A stretch of 29,527 bases of DNA, from positions 1 to 29,527 of the forward strand of contig URDU01000036.1 of the NCBI GenBank assembly GCA_900546625.1. Reading direction: 5' to 3'. The position numbers were made by a program, and so were the translations under genes. The stretch is from an uncultured Lachnobacterium sp. Lineage in GTDB: Bacteria > Bacillota > Clostridia > Lachnospirales > Lachnospiraceae. Positions 15,877 through 23,856 of the stretch are shown one piece after another. Each line of letters starts with the position of its first letter. Position 1 is the stretch's first letter. Under the pieces are notes generated by a model. The model was not told the DNA's origin. It did no database searches and saw only the letters and a list, made by a program, of their open reading frames with translations.

Positions 15877-15920
15877 AAGCCATGTTACCACCACAGTGGT
15901 GAGAACATGGCTTATTTTTA
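15877..15920 (+). terminator. Hairpin with T-tail between hicA and the kinase gene
   Basis: Arms 15877-15894 and 15896-15913 pair at 16 of 18 positions with the two mismatches in the middle. ATTTTTA follows on the plus strand. No plus-strand gene ends here, so this may be a terminator for antisense transcription or part of an unrecognised RNA element. Confidence 0.4.
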
Positions 15921-15973
15921 TGTGCTATGATATAAAAAATCGTAACTGTTCAGTACCTTCACAGTTGCGAGCC

Positions 15974-16012
15974 GCAAGCGCATTAGAATCAGCTGCGCTG
16001 ATGGGCGCTTGC
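15974..16012. repeat. Nested perfect hairpins, possible structured RNA or repeat element
   Basis: GCAAGCGC (15974-15981) pairs with GCGCTTGC (16005-16012). Inside it ATCAGC (15988-15993) pairs with GCTGAT (15997-16002) around a three-base loop. The kinase gene ends at 16084 on the minus strand, so on that strand this lies in its 3' region and may end or protect its mRNA. There is no T-tract directly after it. Confidence 0.4.
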
Positions 16013-16083
16013 TCTTGCATAATATACGTTTTCTTACGAAATATGCGGTACCACATATTTCTGTACTGATAGTTATAAAATAA

Positions 16084-17238
16084 TCAATATATAGGGAATG
16101 CAACAGACTCTATAATGAACATAATTACAAATAGAGCAAAAATCACTGCCACATCAAGCAGTATTATGCCGACATAGTGCAGGAAGCGGTTTTTGCTCTT
16201 GCAAAGTGGCAGTATATTCTGTACATTGAGATAGTTAAAGCCACAGAAAATCGCAAATATGAACATACCAAGGCAGAAAATTCTTTCAAGCCACAGCTTT
16301 GCACCATAAGTATTTTCTAATTCCAATGACAGGCAAAGCCATATTATGAACAGATATGCGACTGAGGATAGCAGCATTTTCCATGGAGTTCTCGTGCGAA
16401 ATCCGGGTGGGAGGAAATGGGAAGCACTGTCGTGAATAGTTCGTTTAGCAGTATCGGCATTGGCTGCATTGTTTGCATTAACATGGTTATGGTGTGCATA
16501 TTGACTTGAATTACCGGCAGCAGAAGTGCTGTGCTGCGCAGGATAATATGACTGCGATACGGCATTTTTTAACTCTGCCACAGACTGGTATCTTGCGGCT
16601 GGTGTCATCTGAGTACACCTATCTGCAATCAGGTTAAGCTGCTGCAGAATTGGGTCAATGTCGAAAGCAGGAGTAATGCTGTCAAGCATTTCGCGCAGTA
16701 CAACACCGAGGGAATATATGTCAGTTTTCGGAGATGACGAGCCAAAGCCATACTGCTCGGGAGCGGCATATCCGGGAGTACCGATAAGCACGGTATCAGA
16801 CTCGTTTTGTCCGGAAAATTGTTTTGCTGCATTGAAATCTAAAAGCATGGCATAGTTATAACTGGTGATTATTATATTTGAGGGCTTTATATCGCGATGG
16901 ATTATAGGCGGAGTCATTGAGTGCAGAGCTTCAAGTATATTGCAGAGCATAATCATGTAGCTTCTGATATCGGAAACACTAAGGTCAGAGTTGTCTATTT
17001 TTTCCTGCAGGGAGCTTCCGCTTATATATTCCTCGATTACGATAAGCTGATTGCCATCTTCATAGTAATTGATAAGGCGCGGAATACCGGCCACAGGATT
17101 GCGATAAAGGTATTCGTACACGCGGATATTGTATACATCAAGGATTTTTTGGACATAAACCTTGCCCGAAAGCGCAGATTGAACCAGATAAACCTTGTGC
17201 TCTTCATTTAAGGCTGAGATTATTTTGTAATCACTCAT
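16084..17238 (-). CDS. Membrane-anchored Hanks-type Ser/Thr protein kinase
   Basis: A 384-residue protein with a kinase domain at residues 1-235 and three hydrophobic segments at about 288-308, 318-338 and 355-380. Catalytic elements are K31 (VQK), HRDIKPSN (114-121), DFN (134-136, in place of DFG) and APE (159-161). The glycine-rich loop is weak (ALNEEHKVYL), so nucleotide binding may differ from PknB. There are no extracellular PASTA repeats; the short C-terminal part is mostly membrane. The linker (about 236-285) is rich in Ser, His, Asn and Ala. The gene diverges from a helix-turn-helix protein with 77 bases between the starts. AAAGGA lies ten bases before the ATG. Its substrates are unknown. 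Confidence 0.85.
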   Translation of the reverse strand: MSDYKIISALNEEHKVYLVQSALSGKVYVQKILDVYNIRVYEYLYRNPVAGIPRLINYYEDGNQLIVIEEYISGSSLQEKIDNSDLSVSDIRSYMIMLCNILEALHSMTPPIIHRDIKPSNIIITSYNYAMLLDFNAAKQFSGQNESDTVLIGTPGYAAPEQYGFGSSSPKTDIYSLGVVLREMLDSITPAFDIDPILQQLNLIADRCTQMTPAARYQSVAELKNAVSQSYYPAQHSTSAAGNSSQYAHHNHVNANNAANADTAKRTIHDSASHFLPPGFRTRTPWKMLLSSVAYLFIIWLCLSLELENTYGAKLWLERIFCLGMFIFAIFCGFNYLNVQNILPLCKSKNRFLHYVGIILLDVAVIFALFVIMFIIESVAFPIY

Positions 17239-17315
17239 GGTGCATGTATCCTTTCAGGTATCGCTAATGAGGTATGAATAGTTACAAATACAAGTATAAC
17301 AGATAGGAGAAATTT

Positions 17316-17777
17316 ATGAAGCAAAAAAATACAAAAGAATTGGATGATATCCTTGGAAAAACTCATATATCTGATTTTGATAAATTTTGTGTTGAGCAGA
17401 AGGCCAGCATGAATCCGGAGCAAAATGCTTTTTCGGAGTACATAAAGGATTTGCTTAAGGAAAAGAAAATAACACAGCAGATGGTGTTTTTGAAAGCTGA
17501 TATTCCGGAAAAATACGGCTACAAGCTTCTGTCAGGCGAAAAACATACCAGGCAGCGGGATATTATCCTAAGGATATGTTATGCGGCAGAGCTTACATTA
17601 GAGCAGACCCAGAGAGCCCTGAGAAAATACGAGATGCCACAGCTTTATGCAAAAATCCCGAGAGATGCCCTTCTTATGCTTATTTTTAAAGATCGTCCGG
17701 GCGGAATTATAGAGGTGAACGAATTACTCAGCAAAAATGGCATGGAAATGCTCAGGACAAGTGGAGTGCAGGAGTAA
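17316..17777 (+). CDS. Helix-turn-helix protein divergent from the kinase
   Basis: A 153-residue soluble protein. Residues about 35-110 resemble an XRE-type helix-turn-helix unit: FSEYIKDLLKEKKITQQMVFLKADIPEKYGYKLLSGEKHTRQRDIILRICYAAELTLEQTQRAL, here described by its ends rather than in full alignment. The C-terminal part is a short amphipathic region. Proteins of this kind often sit next to Ser/Thr kinase genes in Lachnospiraceae, where they may control the kinase gene or be its substrate; this is from memory and not proven. ATAGGAGA precedes the ATG. Confidence 0.6.
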   Translation: MKQKNTKELDDILGKTHISDFDKFCVEQKASMNPEQNAFSEYIKDLLKEKKITQQMVFLKADIPEKYGYKLLSGEKHTRQRDIILRICYAAELTLEQTQRALRKYEMPQLYAKIPRDALLMLIFKDRPGGIIEVNELLSKNGMEMLRTSGVQE

Positions 17778-17830
17778 GCTTAGAATTTAATTTTACCACC
17801 GCTGCGGGGAGAACGGTATTCATAATGTGA

Positions 17831-17839
17831 TGGTATAAT
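17831..17839 (+). promoter_or_regulatory. Extended -10 promoter of the lipoprotein gene
   Basis: TGGTATAAT, a perfect extended -10 about 33 bases before the ATG at 17872. The matching -35 (GAACGG at 17811-17816, 17-base spacing) is poor, as expected for extended -10 promoters. Confidence 0.6.
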
Positions 17840-17871
17840 AGTCCCATAATTTACAGAGGAGGACTTAAACC

Positions 17872-18789
17872 ATGAAAAAAAGAACTAATTTACTGGCTCT
17901 TGTACTGAGCCTTACAGCAATCACCTTTACATTATTTGGATGCAGCTCGGACACAGGGACAAAAAAGAGCATAGCTGCACCGGGAAGCGGAACAGAGACC
18001 GGTGGAGGAGCAGAGAGCAGCGGAACAGGCACTGCTCAGGCATCAGCAGATGAGAGCATCAATGAGCAGGTGCTTGTAGACCAGGATGGCATCAAAATAA
18101 CTGCGACTGAATATGTGACGGACAGCATATGGGGAGACGGAATTAAGCTTCTGGTTGAAAATAATTCGGCCAAGGACTATACAATAGGCTGTGATGCACT
18201 TATCGTGAACGATTATATGATAACAGATCTGTTCAGCGCGGATGTTGCGGCAGGAAAGAAGTCAAATGAGGTTATGTATTTATCATCAACAGAGCTTAAA
18301 GCTGCCGGAATAGATACAGTAGGACAAATTGAGATGTATTTCCACGCATATGATTCTAACTGGGATAATCTTTTCAAGAATGTATATTCAAAGCTTGAGA
18401 CCTCTGAATTTGCAAACATGGATACGACACCAAACGATGAGGGACAGGAGCTTTACAATGCAAATGGCGTAAGGATCGTTGGAAAAACAGTTGATGAAAA
18501 TTCCTTCTGGGGAACAGCAATTTTACTTTACATTGAAAACACCTCAGGTCAGAATGTCGGAATAAACGTCGACAACATGTCTATCAATGGATATATGATG
18601 ACACCGCTGTTTTCAACCACAGTCTATGACGGAAAGAAGTCTATAGATGATATAACCATTATGTCAAGTGATCTTGAGGCAAACGGAATCACGTCGGTCG
18701 ATCAGGTGGAGCTTAAATTCCACATATACAATGCTGAGAGCTATGATACAATAGCGGATTCGGATGCGATAACATTTACAGCGCAGTAA
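17872..18789 (+). CDS. Lipoprotein with two tandem copies of one beta-rich domain
   Basis: A 305-residue surface lipoprotein. The signal peptide ends in the lipobox LFGC with the lipidated cysteine at C24, followed by a Gly/Ser/Thr-rich linker (25-60). Residues about 65-170 and 190-300 are two copies of the same domain. In each, a 'W-G--I-L-(V/I)EN' segment is followed by 'M-T-LFS--V--GKKS' and 'AGI--V-Q-E--FH-Y'. The fold resembles DUF4352-like immunoglobulin-type domains, but the family is not certain. AGAGGAGG precedes the ATG and a strong terminator follows, so it is monocistronic. Confidence 0.75.
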   Translation: MKKRTNLLALVLSLTAITFTLFGCSSDTGTKKSIAAPGSGTETGGGAESSGTGTAQASADESINEQVLVDQDGIKITATEYVTDSIWGDGIKLLVENNSAKDYTIGCDALIVNDYMITDLFSADVAAGKKSNEVMYLSSTELKAAGIDTVGQIEMYFHAYDSNWDNLFKNVYSKLETSEFANMDTTPNDEGQELYNANGVRIVGKTVDENSFWGTAILLYIENTSGQNVGINVDNMSINGYMMTPLFSTTVYDGKKSIDDITIMSSDLEANGITSVDQVELKFHIYNAESYDTIADSDAITFTAQ

Positions 18790-18803
18790 ACATAATAATA
18801 TTT

Positions 18804-18839
18804 AAGAGGCAGACTACCGGCATGTAGACTGCCTCTTTT
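18804..18839 (+). terminator. Terminator after the lipoprotein gene
   Basis: AAGAGGCAGACTAC and GTAGACTGCCTCTT form a 14-position stem with one mismatch around a CGGCAT loop, ending in a TTTT tail. Confidence 0.85.
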
Positions 18840-18904
18840 AATATTCATCACAGAAAATTAATTGCTTTGCATTATGGATTCTAATGTAATATATTTTATT
18901 TAGA

Positions 18905-18930
18905 TGTAACCCCCACCAAACAAAATCCTA
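18905..18930 (+). promoter_or_regulatory. Candidate ECF-type promoter of the sigma factor operon
   Basis: TGTAAC (18905-18910), 16 bases, CCTA (18927-18930). This matches the general layout of Firmicute ECF promoters (an AAC-containing -35, a short C-rich -10). It is placed 31 bases before the ATG, so it could serve autoregulation. An alternative -10 word CATAAT at 18931 sits 20 bases after the same -35. Confidence 0.35.
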
Positions 18931-18960
18931 CATAATAGATAGAAGGGAGGTTTATTGAAA

Positions 18961-19515
18961 ATGTACACACAGGAACAGATACTTGACATGTATTTTGATC
19001 GCAACCAGCAGGCTGTCAGTGCGACCTCGCAGATGTACGGAGCGAAGCTTACCCGGTTTGCAGACACTATGATAGCACATGAGGATGCGCTGGAATGCGT
19101 AAATGACACATACATAGCAGCATGGAACAAGATACCGCCGGAGCGCCCTATGCGTTTTCTTTCCTGGCTCTACAGGGTATGCCGCAATATCGTCTGCGAC
19201 AGGATTGACTGGAATAATGCTTCAAAGAGAAATTCCAACATGAATTGTATACTTGATGAGCTTGAGGAGTGCCTTGCGGACAGCAATGCAAAATACGAGG
19301 GTGAGCTGTCGGATATTGGCAGGTGCTTATCGGATTTTCTGAATGGGCTGGAGACGGAAAAGAGAGTGCTTTTCGTGAGACGCTACTGGTATGGCATGAC
19401 GATTGATGAGCTGGCAGCTATGAGCGGCAGGGGCAAAAGCAACGTAAAGACCACACTGTTTCGGATAAGGGCAGAGCTTAAAAAATATCTGGATGAGGAG
19501 GGCGTATATCTATGA
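18961..19515 (+). CDS. ECF-like RNA polymerase sigma factor
   Basis: A 184-residue sigma-70 family protein with only regions 2 and 4. Region 2 spans about residues 20-85 (DALECVNDTYIAAWNKIPP, FLSWLYRVCRNIVCDRIDW). Region 4 spans about 120-180 (EKRVLFVRRYWYGMTIDELA, RGKSNVKTTLFRIRAELKKYL). A TTG start two codons upstream is possible, but AGGGAGG lies ten bases before the ATG at 18961, which fits better. The stop overlaps the start of the next gene (ATGA), so the two are translationally coupled, as sigma/anti-sigma pairs usually are. Confidence 0.88.
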   Translation: MYTQEQILDMYFDRNQQAVSATSQMYGAKLTRFADTMIAHEDALECVNDTYIAAWNKIPPERPMRFLSWLYRVCRNIVCDRIDWNNASKRNSNMNCILDELEECLADSNAKYEGELSDIGRCLSDFLNGLETEKRVLFVRRYWYGMTIDELAAMSGRGKSNVKTTLFRIRAELKKYLDEEGVYL

Positions 19516-21452
19516 CGAAAAAGGATTTATTTGATGGTTTAAATTATATCGATGATCAGATAATTGAAGAGGCGCAGCCGACCGGAAAATTGACCGGAGA
19601 ATCGGCCGGGTACAGTGATGACATTTATGTAAAAAATCATGAAAACCATCCCGGCGGAAAAGAAGACAAAAGCAGGAAAAAGCACAAGAAATTTGCACGG
19701 GCAGCAAAAGCGCTTGCCACAGTGGCGGCAGTTCTTGTTGTTGCAGTCTTAGGCACGGAGGTTGTGCGGCTTAATAACCGTATAGATGAGCTGGAAACAA
19801 AAACCGCAAATGTGATTTCACAGAATAATGCGCAGAATAATGTCTATGCAGGCATAAAGAGTGGTGCAAAGCTTGGGGATTATGAAGCTGCCTCTGATTA
19901 TGGAAAATTGTATGATGTGGTAAAAAAAGCAGAGGCTTCCATAAGGGATACCGCATTTGGAGAGTTGTTGGAGAGTGCAGACGCAACAGGCATTGTGTCT
20001 GATTTATCGTCTACAAATAAACAGGAGTCTAAACAGGAGTCGGCAGCCAATACAGAGTATTCAACAACCAACGTGATGACAGAGGGCGTTGATGAGAGTG
20101 ATGTGGTAAAGACGGACGGAAAATACATTTACATGGTCGAGGATGGTCAGATATCCATCACGGATATTTCAAAGGGTGAGCCGGGAGAAGAGACGCTGTT
20201 TCGTCCTGATTTTGAGGTGCCGTCAGATACTGTAGAGGAGCTTTACATCAGTGACGGAAAAATGCTTATCATATCAAACCATGCGGGAGATAAGGACGAG
20301 ACCATATGCTACAGTTATGATATAGCTGATCCGACAAAACCGGTGCTTATAGGTAAAGCGCGTCAGGATGGATTTTACAATACATCGCGCAAAATCGGCA
20401 ATACGGTATATGTTTTTTCAGACACATATATAAAGACCGCCGATATGGAGAAAAATGTGGCGCTGCAGGAGGATAATCTGGAGAAATGGGTGCCTCAGGT
20501 AAATGGCAAAGTGATAAGCTATGACTGCTTTTATATAGGGGATGACACATACTCAGGCACAGTCGTTTCGAGCTTTGATGTGAGTAAACCGGATAAGACG
20601 ATAGATGCCAAATGCGTTATGAATAATAATAGCGGTGAGGTGTACGTTTCAAGCAATGCCATGTATCTGTATCATTACGATTGGAGTGCAAGCCGTGAGC
20701 TTACCAAAATTAGCAAAATTTCGTTTGAGGATGGAGTGATGAAGACCGGGGAGACAACCTCGGTAAATGGTTATCTTAACGATAAATTCGCAATAAATGA
20801 GCAGGGCGGCTATCTGTATGTGCTTCCAACCTCAAATACCGGCAGCCAGCCTGTCAATTCACTTCATGTGCTGGATAAGGATATGAAGGAGGTCGGTGTG
20901 ATAAACGAGATTGCACGCGGGGAGAGTATCTACGCGGCCCGCTTCGTCGGAAAATACGTATATTTCATCACCTACAGGCAGACGGATCCGCTTTTTGTGG
21001 CAGATATATCCGACCCGACAGCACCAAAGCTTCTCGGAGAGCTCGAGGTGAGTGGATTTTCTGAGTATCTGCATATGTGGGATGATACGCATGTGCTTGG
21101 AATAGGCTATGGCGACTCGCAGCAGAGTAAGATAAAGCTTACGATGTTTGACGTGAGTGATCCGACAAAGCCGGTTGAGGTGAGCCAGAAGCTTATCGAT
21201 AGTTCCAATAGCTGGAGCAATGAGTTTGTATACAATTACAAGGCTATTCTTGCAGACCCTAAGAAAAATCTGATAGGCTTTGCTGCGAATGACTACTATC
21301 TGTTTTCGTATGACAGTGAAAACGGCTTTAGCCTTTTGGAGCAGCAGGCACTTACCTATAAAAATACAGACGGCTACAGAGGAATTTACAGGGATAATGA
21401 TTTCTATGTGGCAGGAAACGGAGAAATAAAGCATTTTAAGCTGGCAGAATAG
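19512..21452 (+). CDS. Membrane beta-propeller protein, probable fused anti-sigma/sensor
   Basis: A 646-residue protein. The N-terminal cytoplasmic part (1-60) begins KKDLFDGLNYIDDQIIEEA, which resembles the start of clostridial anti-sigma factors. A single membrane helix lies at 64-83 (AKALATVAAVLVVAVLGTEV), then a short coiled coil (RLNNRIDELETK), a disordered Ser/Gln stretch and a large extracellular beta-propeller (about 190-645). The propeller's start VDESDVVKTDGKYIYMVEDG is the signature of the secreted beta-propeller family pfam09826. Repeated 'DISDPTKP' turns mark blades. Overlap with the sigma gene by four bases suggests it holds the sigma factor at the membrane and responds to an outside signal. 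The anti-sigma role is inferred. Confidence 0.78.
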   Translation: MTKKDLFDGLNYIDDQIIEEAQPTGKLTGESAGYSDDIYVKNHENHPGGKEDKSRKKHKKFARAAKALATVAAVLVVAVLGTEVVRLNNRIDELETKTANVISQNNAQNNVYAGIKSGAKLGDYEAASDYGKLYDVVKKAEASIRDTAFGELLESADATGIVSDLSSTNKQESKQESAANTEYSTTNVMTEGVDESDVVKTDGKYIYMVEDGQISITDISKGEPGEETLFRPDFEVPSDTVEELYISDGKMLIISNHAGDKDETICYSYDIADPTKPVLIGKARQDGFYNTSRKIGNTVYVFSDTYIKTADMEKNVALQEDNLEKWVPQVNGKVISYDCFYIGDDTYSGTVVSSFDVSKPDKTIDAKCVMNNNSGEVYVSSNAMYLYHYDWSASRELTKISKISFEDGVMKTGETTSVNGYLNDKFAINEQGGYLYVLPTSNTGSQPVNSLHVLDKDMKEVGVINEIARGESIYAARFVGKYVYFITYRQTDPLFVADISDPTAPKLLGELEVSGFSEYLHMWDDTHVLGIGYGDSQQSKIKLTMFDVSDPTKPVEVSQKLIDSSNSWSNEFVYNYKAILADPKKNLIGFAANDYYLFSYDSENGFSLLEQQALTYKNTDGYRGIYRDNDFYVAGNGEIKHFKLAE

Positions 21453-21482
21453 TGTAAAGAATAGCGCAACGTAATAAGATAT

Positions 21483-21530
21483 AAAAACAGGCGGTGAATA
21501 CCCAAAGAGGGTGTTTGCTGCCTGTTTTTT
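21483..21530 (+). terminator. Terminator of the sigma factor operon
   Basis: AAAAACAGGC (21483-21492) pairs with GCCTGTTTTT (21520-21529), with an inner AATACCC/GGGTGTT stem and a T-tract. The A-rich left arm would also let it work on the opposite strand. The remaining gap to 21702 shows no gene. Confidence 0.8.
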
Positions 21531-21701
21531 GTATAATTTCATATACAAATTACATATAAGAGCATATTTAAGTATGCAATTCAAGGCAGTCGGTGATATA
21601 ATATCTCTGATTTTGTCAAATAAGACAGATTACTAAGGTTATCAGGGGCACTGGCGAACGGTAACCATAAATAGATTTGATAGTACGGAGGAATAATTAA
21701 A

Positions 21702-22646
21702 ATGAATACAGCCTCAAAGACAAGACATGTCTTTATTTTGTTTTTGGCAGATATAGTCTGGGGAATAGCCTTTGTAGCGCAGTCAAAGGGAGGGGATGCA
21801 GTTGGAGCATTTTCATTCAACGGCATCCGCTTCCTTATTGGTGCGCTCTGCCTTCTGCCGGTCATAAAAATACTGGATGTAAAGGAGCTGACGGTAAACA
21901 AGCCTGAAAGCAAAAAGCAAAAGAAAGAGCTTTGGATAGCCGGAAGCTGCTGTGGAATAGCACTCTTTTTTGCGAGCAACCTGCAGCAGCTTGGAATCAG
22001 CATGGGCGCAGAATCCGGCAAGGCTGGCTTTCTTACAGCTACATATATACTTATGGTGCCGATACTTGGGATTTTCCTCAAAAGAAAATGCGGAGCCAAA
22101 ATATGGATAGGTGTATTTATTGCATTGATAGGCATGTATTTTCTGTGCATGAATGGGGCATTTTCACTTAGCGGCTCGGATTTGCTCCTGTTGGCAGGGG
22201 CATTGTGCTTTGCAATACAGATACTTGTTATAGACCATTTCGTATCACAGGTAGATGCGGTCAGACTCTCATGCATAGAGTTTTTTGTCACCGGACTTGG
22301 CTCATGTATAGTGATGATTTTTACAGATATAGGACCGTCTACCGGCGGTATAGCGCAGTGGGCACAGTCGCTTTGCACATGGGATGCATGGATTCCGATT
22401 CTCTATGCCGGCATTTTCTCAAGCGGAGTGGGCTATACGCTGCAGATTGTCGGACAAAAGGGCTTAAACCCGGCGGTGGCATCGGTGGCGATGAGCCTTG
22501 AATCGGTGGTTTCTGTGATTGCAGGATGGATTCTGCTTGGCCAGATGCTAGGTGGCAGAGAAATTTTTGGATGTGTGCTAATGTTTATTGCGATAATTAT
22601 TGCACAGCTTCCGGATAGGGAGTATACTAAACAGGTTACAGTATAA
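21702..22646 (+). CDS. EamA-domain (DMT superfamily) permease
   Basis: A 314-residue transporter with ten predicted membrane helices arranged as two EamA repeats (about 8-150 and 160-300). Typical features are the opening FLADIVWGIAFVAQSKGGD and the second-repeat end SLESVVSVIAGWILLGQML. Members export metabolites, amino acids or small drugs; the substrate cannot be read here. TACGGAGGAA lies before the ATG. It follows a terminator and is probably the first gene of a group with the carboxypeptidase and rRNA methyltransferase. Confidence 0.85.
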   Translation: MNTASKTRHVFILFLADIVWGIAFVAQSKGGDAVGAFSFNGIRFLIGALCLLPVIKILDVKELTVNKPESKKQKKELWIAGSCCGIALFFASNLQQLGISMGAESGKAGFLTATYILMVPILGIFLKRKCGAKIWIGVFIALIGMYFLCMNGAFSLSGSDLLLLAGALCFAIQILVIDHFVSQVDAVRLSCIEFFVTGLGSCIVMIFTDIGPSTGGIAQWAQSLCTWDAWIPILYAGIFSSGVGYTLQIVGQKGLNPAVASVAMSLESVVSVIAGWILLGQMLGGREIFGCVLMFIAIIIAQLPDREYTKQVTV

Positions 22647-22722
22647 AATGAAATGTGATTATTCAAGTGTGATTTTGCGAATGTACAGGGGATGAATAGT
22701 TACAACAAGACAGGGATTGGAT

Positions 22723-23826
22723 ATGAGAAATAATAGCAGAAAAAATTACAGACGACGCAGACGAAATACAGGAGCTTCACAGATTAAGCTTGTAGGAATA
22801 GTGGCTGTGATAGTCGTCATAGCAATCATAATAGTTATATCATGCTTTAATAAAGCTAAAAAAGACAGTAATAAGGTAAAAGACACAGGGGCGGCAACAG
22901 AAAATGTCACCGGTGTGACAGAGCAGGAGAGTGAGACAGAGGAAGTAAAGGAGCTCTTTACACCAAAGGAGTCAGATGCCACAGCGGCAATCGGAGATGA
23001 GCTTGAGAGCTCTTATGCCGTAGTGATTGATGAGCAGGATGGCACAGTTGTTGCGGGAAAGAATGCTCATGAGAAAATGTACCCGGCTTCCATGACAAAG
23101 GTTATGACAGTGCTTGTAGCGGCAGAGCAGGCTGAGAAAAATGCGGTAGATGCAGCGAAGACAGAAAATACCGAAATAGACAGGCAGGCTGTGATAGAAA
23201 ACAAGCTCAACGAGATTGTGACCATCACAAGAGAAGCCACAGATTATTCATATGTGCATGATTGCAGCACAACAGGCTTTTTAGACGGGGAGCAGGTGCC
23301 GCTTCGCGATGTGTTTAACGGAACCATCCTGCCATCAGGTGGAGAATCGGCATATCAGCTTGCGGTTTACACAGCAGGCTCAATGGAGGCCTTTGTCGAT
23401 ATGATGAACCAGAAGGCAGCAGAGCTTGGTATAGGCCAGACCACGCATTTTGCAAATCCTGTTGGTATATATGATGAGAACAATTACAGCACAGCCTATG
23501 ATATGGCGGTCATCATGCAGGCAGCGATGCAGGACGATATTTGTAAAACAGTACTTTCAAATCATACATACAGCACGGCTGCAACACCGCAGCATCCGGA
23601 GAACCTGAACATATCGAATCTGTTTTTGCGTCGTATAGAGGACAGGATGACAAGTGGCGAGGTAATCGGTGCAAAGACAGGCTTTGTAAATCAGTCCGGC
23701 AACTGTGCGGTCAGCTATGAGAAGGCAGCCAGCGGAAAGACATATATATGTGTGACAGCAGGCGCTTCAAGCGGATGGCACTGTATAGATAATCATGTGT
23801 ATTTATATAATACATACGGCAAGTAG
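22723..23826 (+). CDS. D-alanyl-D-alanine carboxypeptidase (peptidase S11)
   Basis: A 367-residue penicillin-binding protein of the DacA/DacF type that trims the terminal D-Ala from peptidoglycan stem peptides outside the membrane. A basic start (RRRRR) and one helix (about 24-42) anchor it by an uncleaved signal. The active-site motifs are S123-M-T-K126, S205-G-G (in place of the usual SxN) and K318-T-G. The ATG at 22723 was preferred to the TTG two codons upstream, which would lie on top of the weak CAGGG ribosome binding site. The C-terminal beta domain of PBP5 is absent. Confidence 0.85.
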   Translation: MRNNSRKNYRRRRRNTGASQIKLVGIVAVIVVIAIIIVISCFNKAKKDSNKVKDTGAATENVTGVTEQESETEEVKELFTPKESDATAAIGDELESSYAVVIDEQDGTVVAGKNAHEKMYPASMTKVMTVLVAAEQAEKNAVDAAKTENTEIDRQAVIENKLNEIVTITREATDYSYVHDCSTTGFLDGEQVPLRDVFNGTILPSGGESAYQLAVYTAGSMEAFVDMMNQKAAELGIGQTTHFANPVGIYDENNYSTAYDMAVIMQAAMQDDICKTVLSNHTYSTAATPQHPENLNISNLFLRRIEDRMTSGEVIGAKTGFVNQSGNCAVSYEKAASGKTYICVTAGASSGWHCIDNHVYLYNTYGK

Positions 23827-23856
23827 TCAGCAAAGCTGATTTTAAGGAGCGCAGAA

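Noticed and set aside
20859..21584. A 241-residue minus-strand reading frame
   Set aside because: It is antisense to the beta-propeller gene, begins in the terminator region and shows no recognisable domain.
21585..21701. Riboswitch (for example guanidine type) before the EamA permease
   Set aside because: A short GGTTA/TAACC pair is present, but none of the conserved guanidine riboswitch motifs could be recognised.
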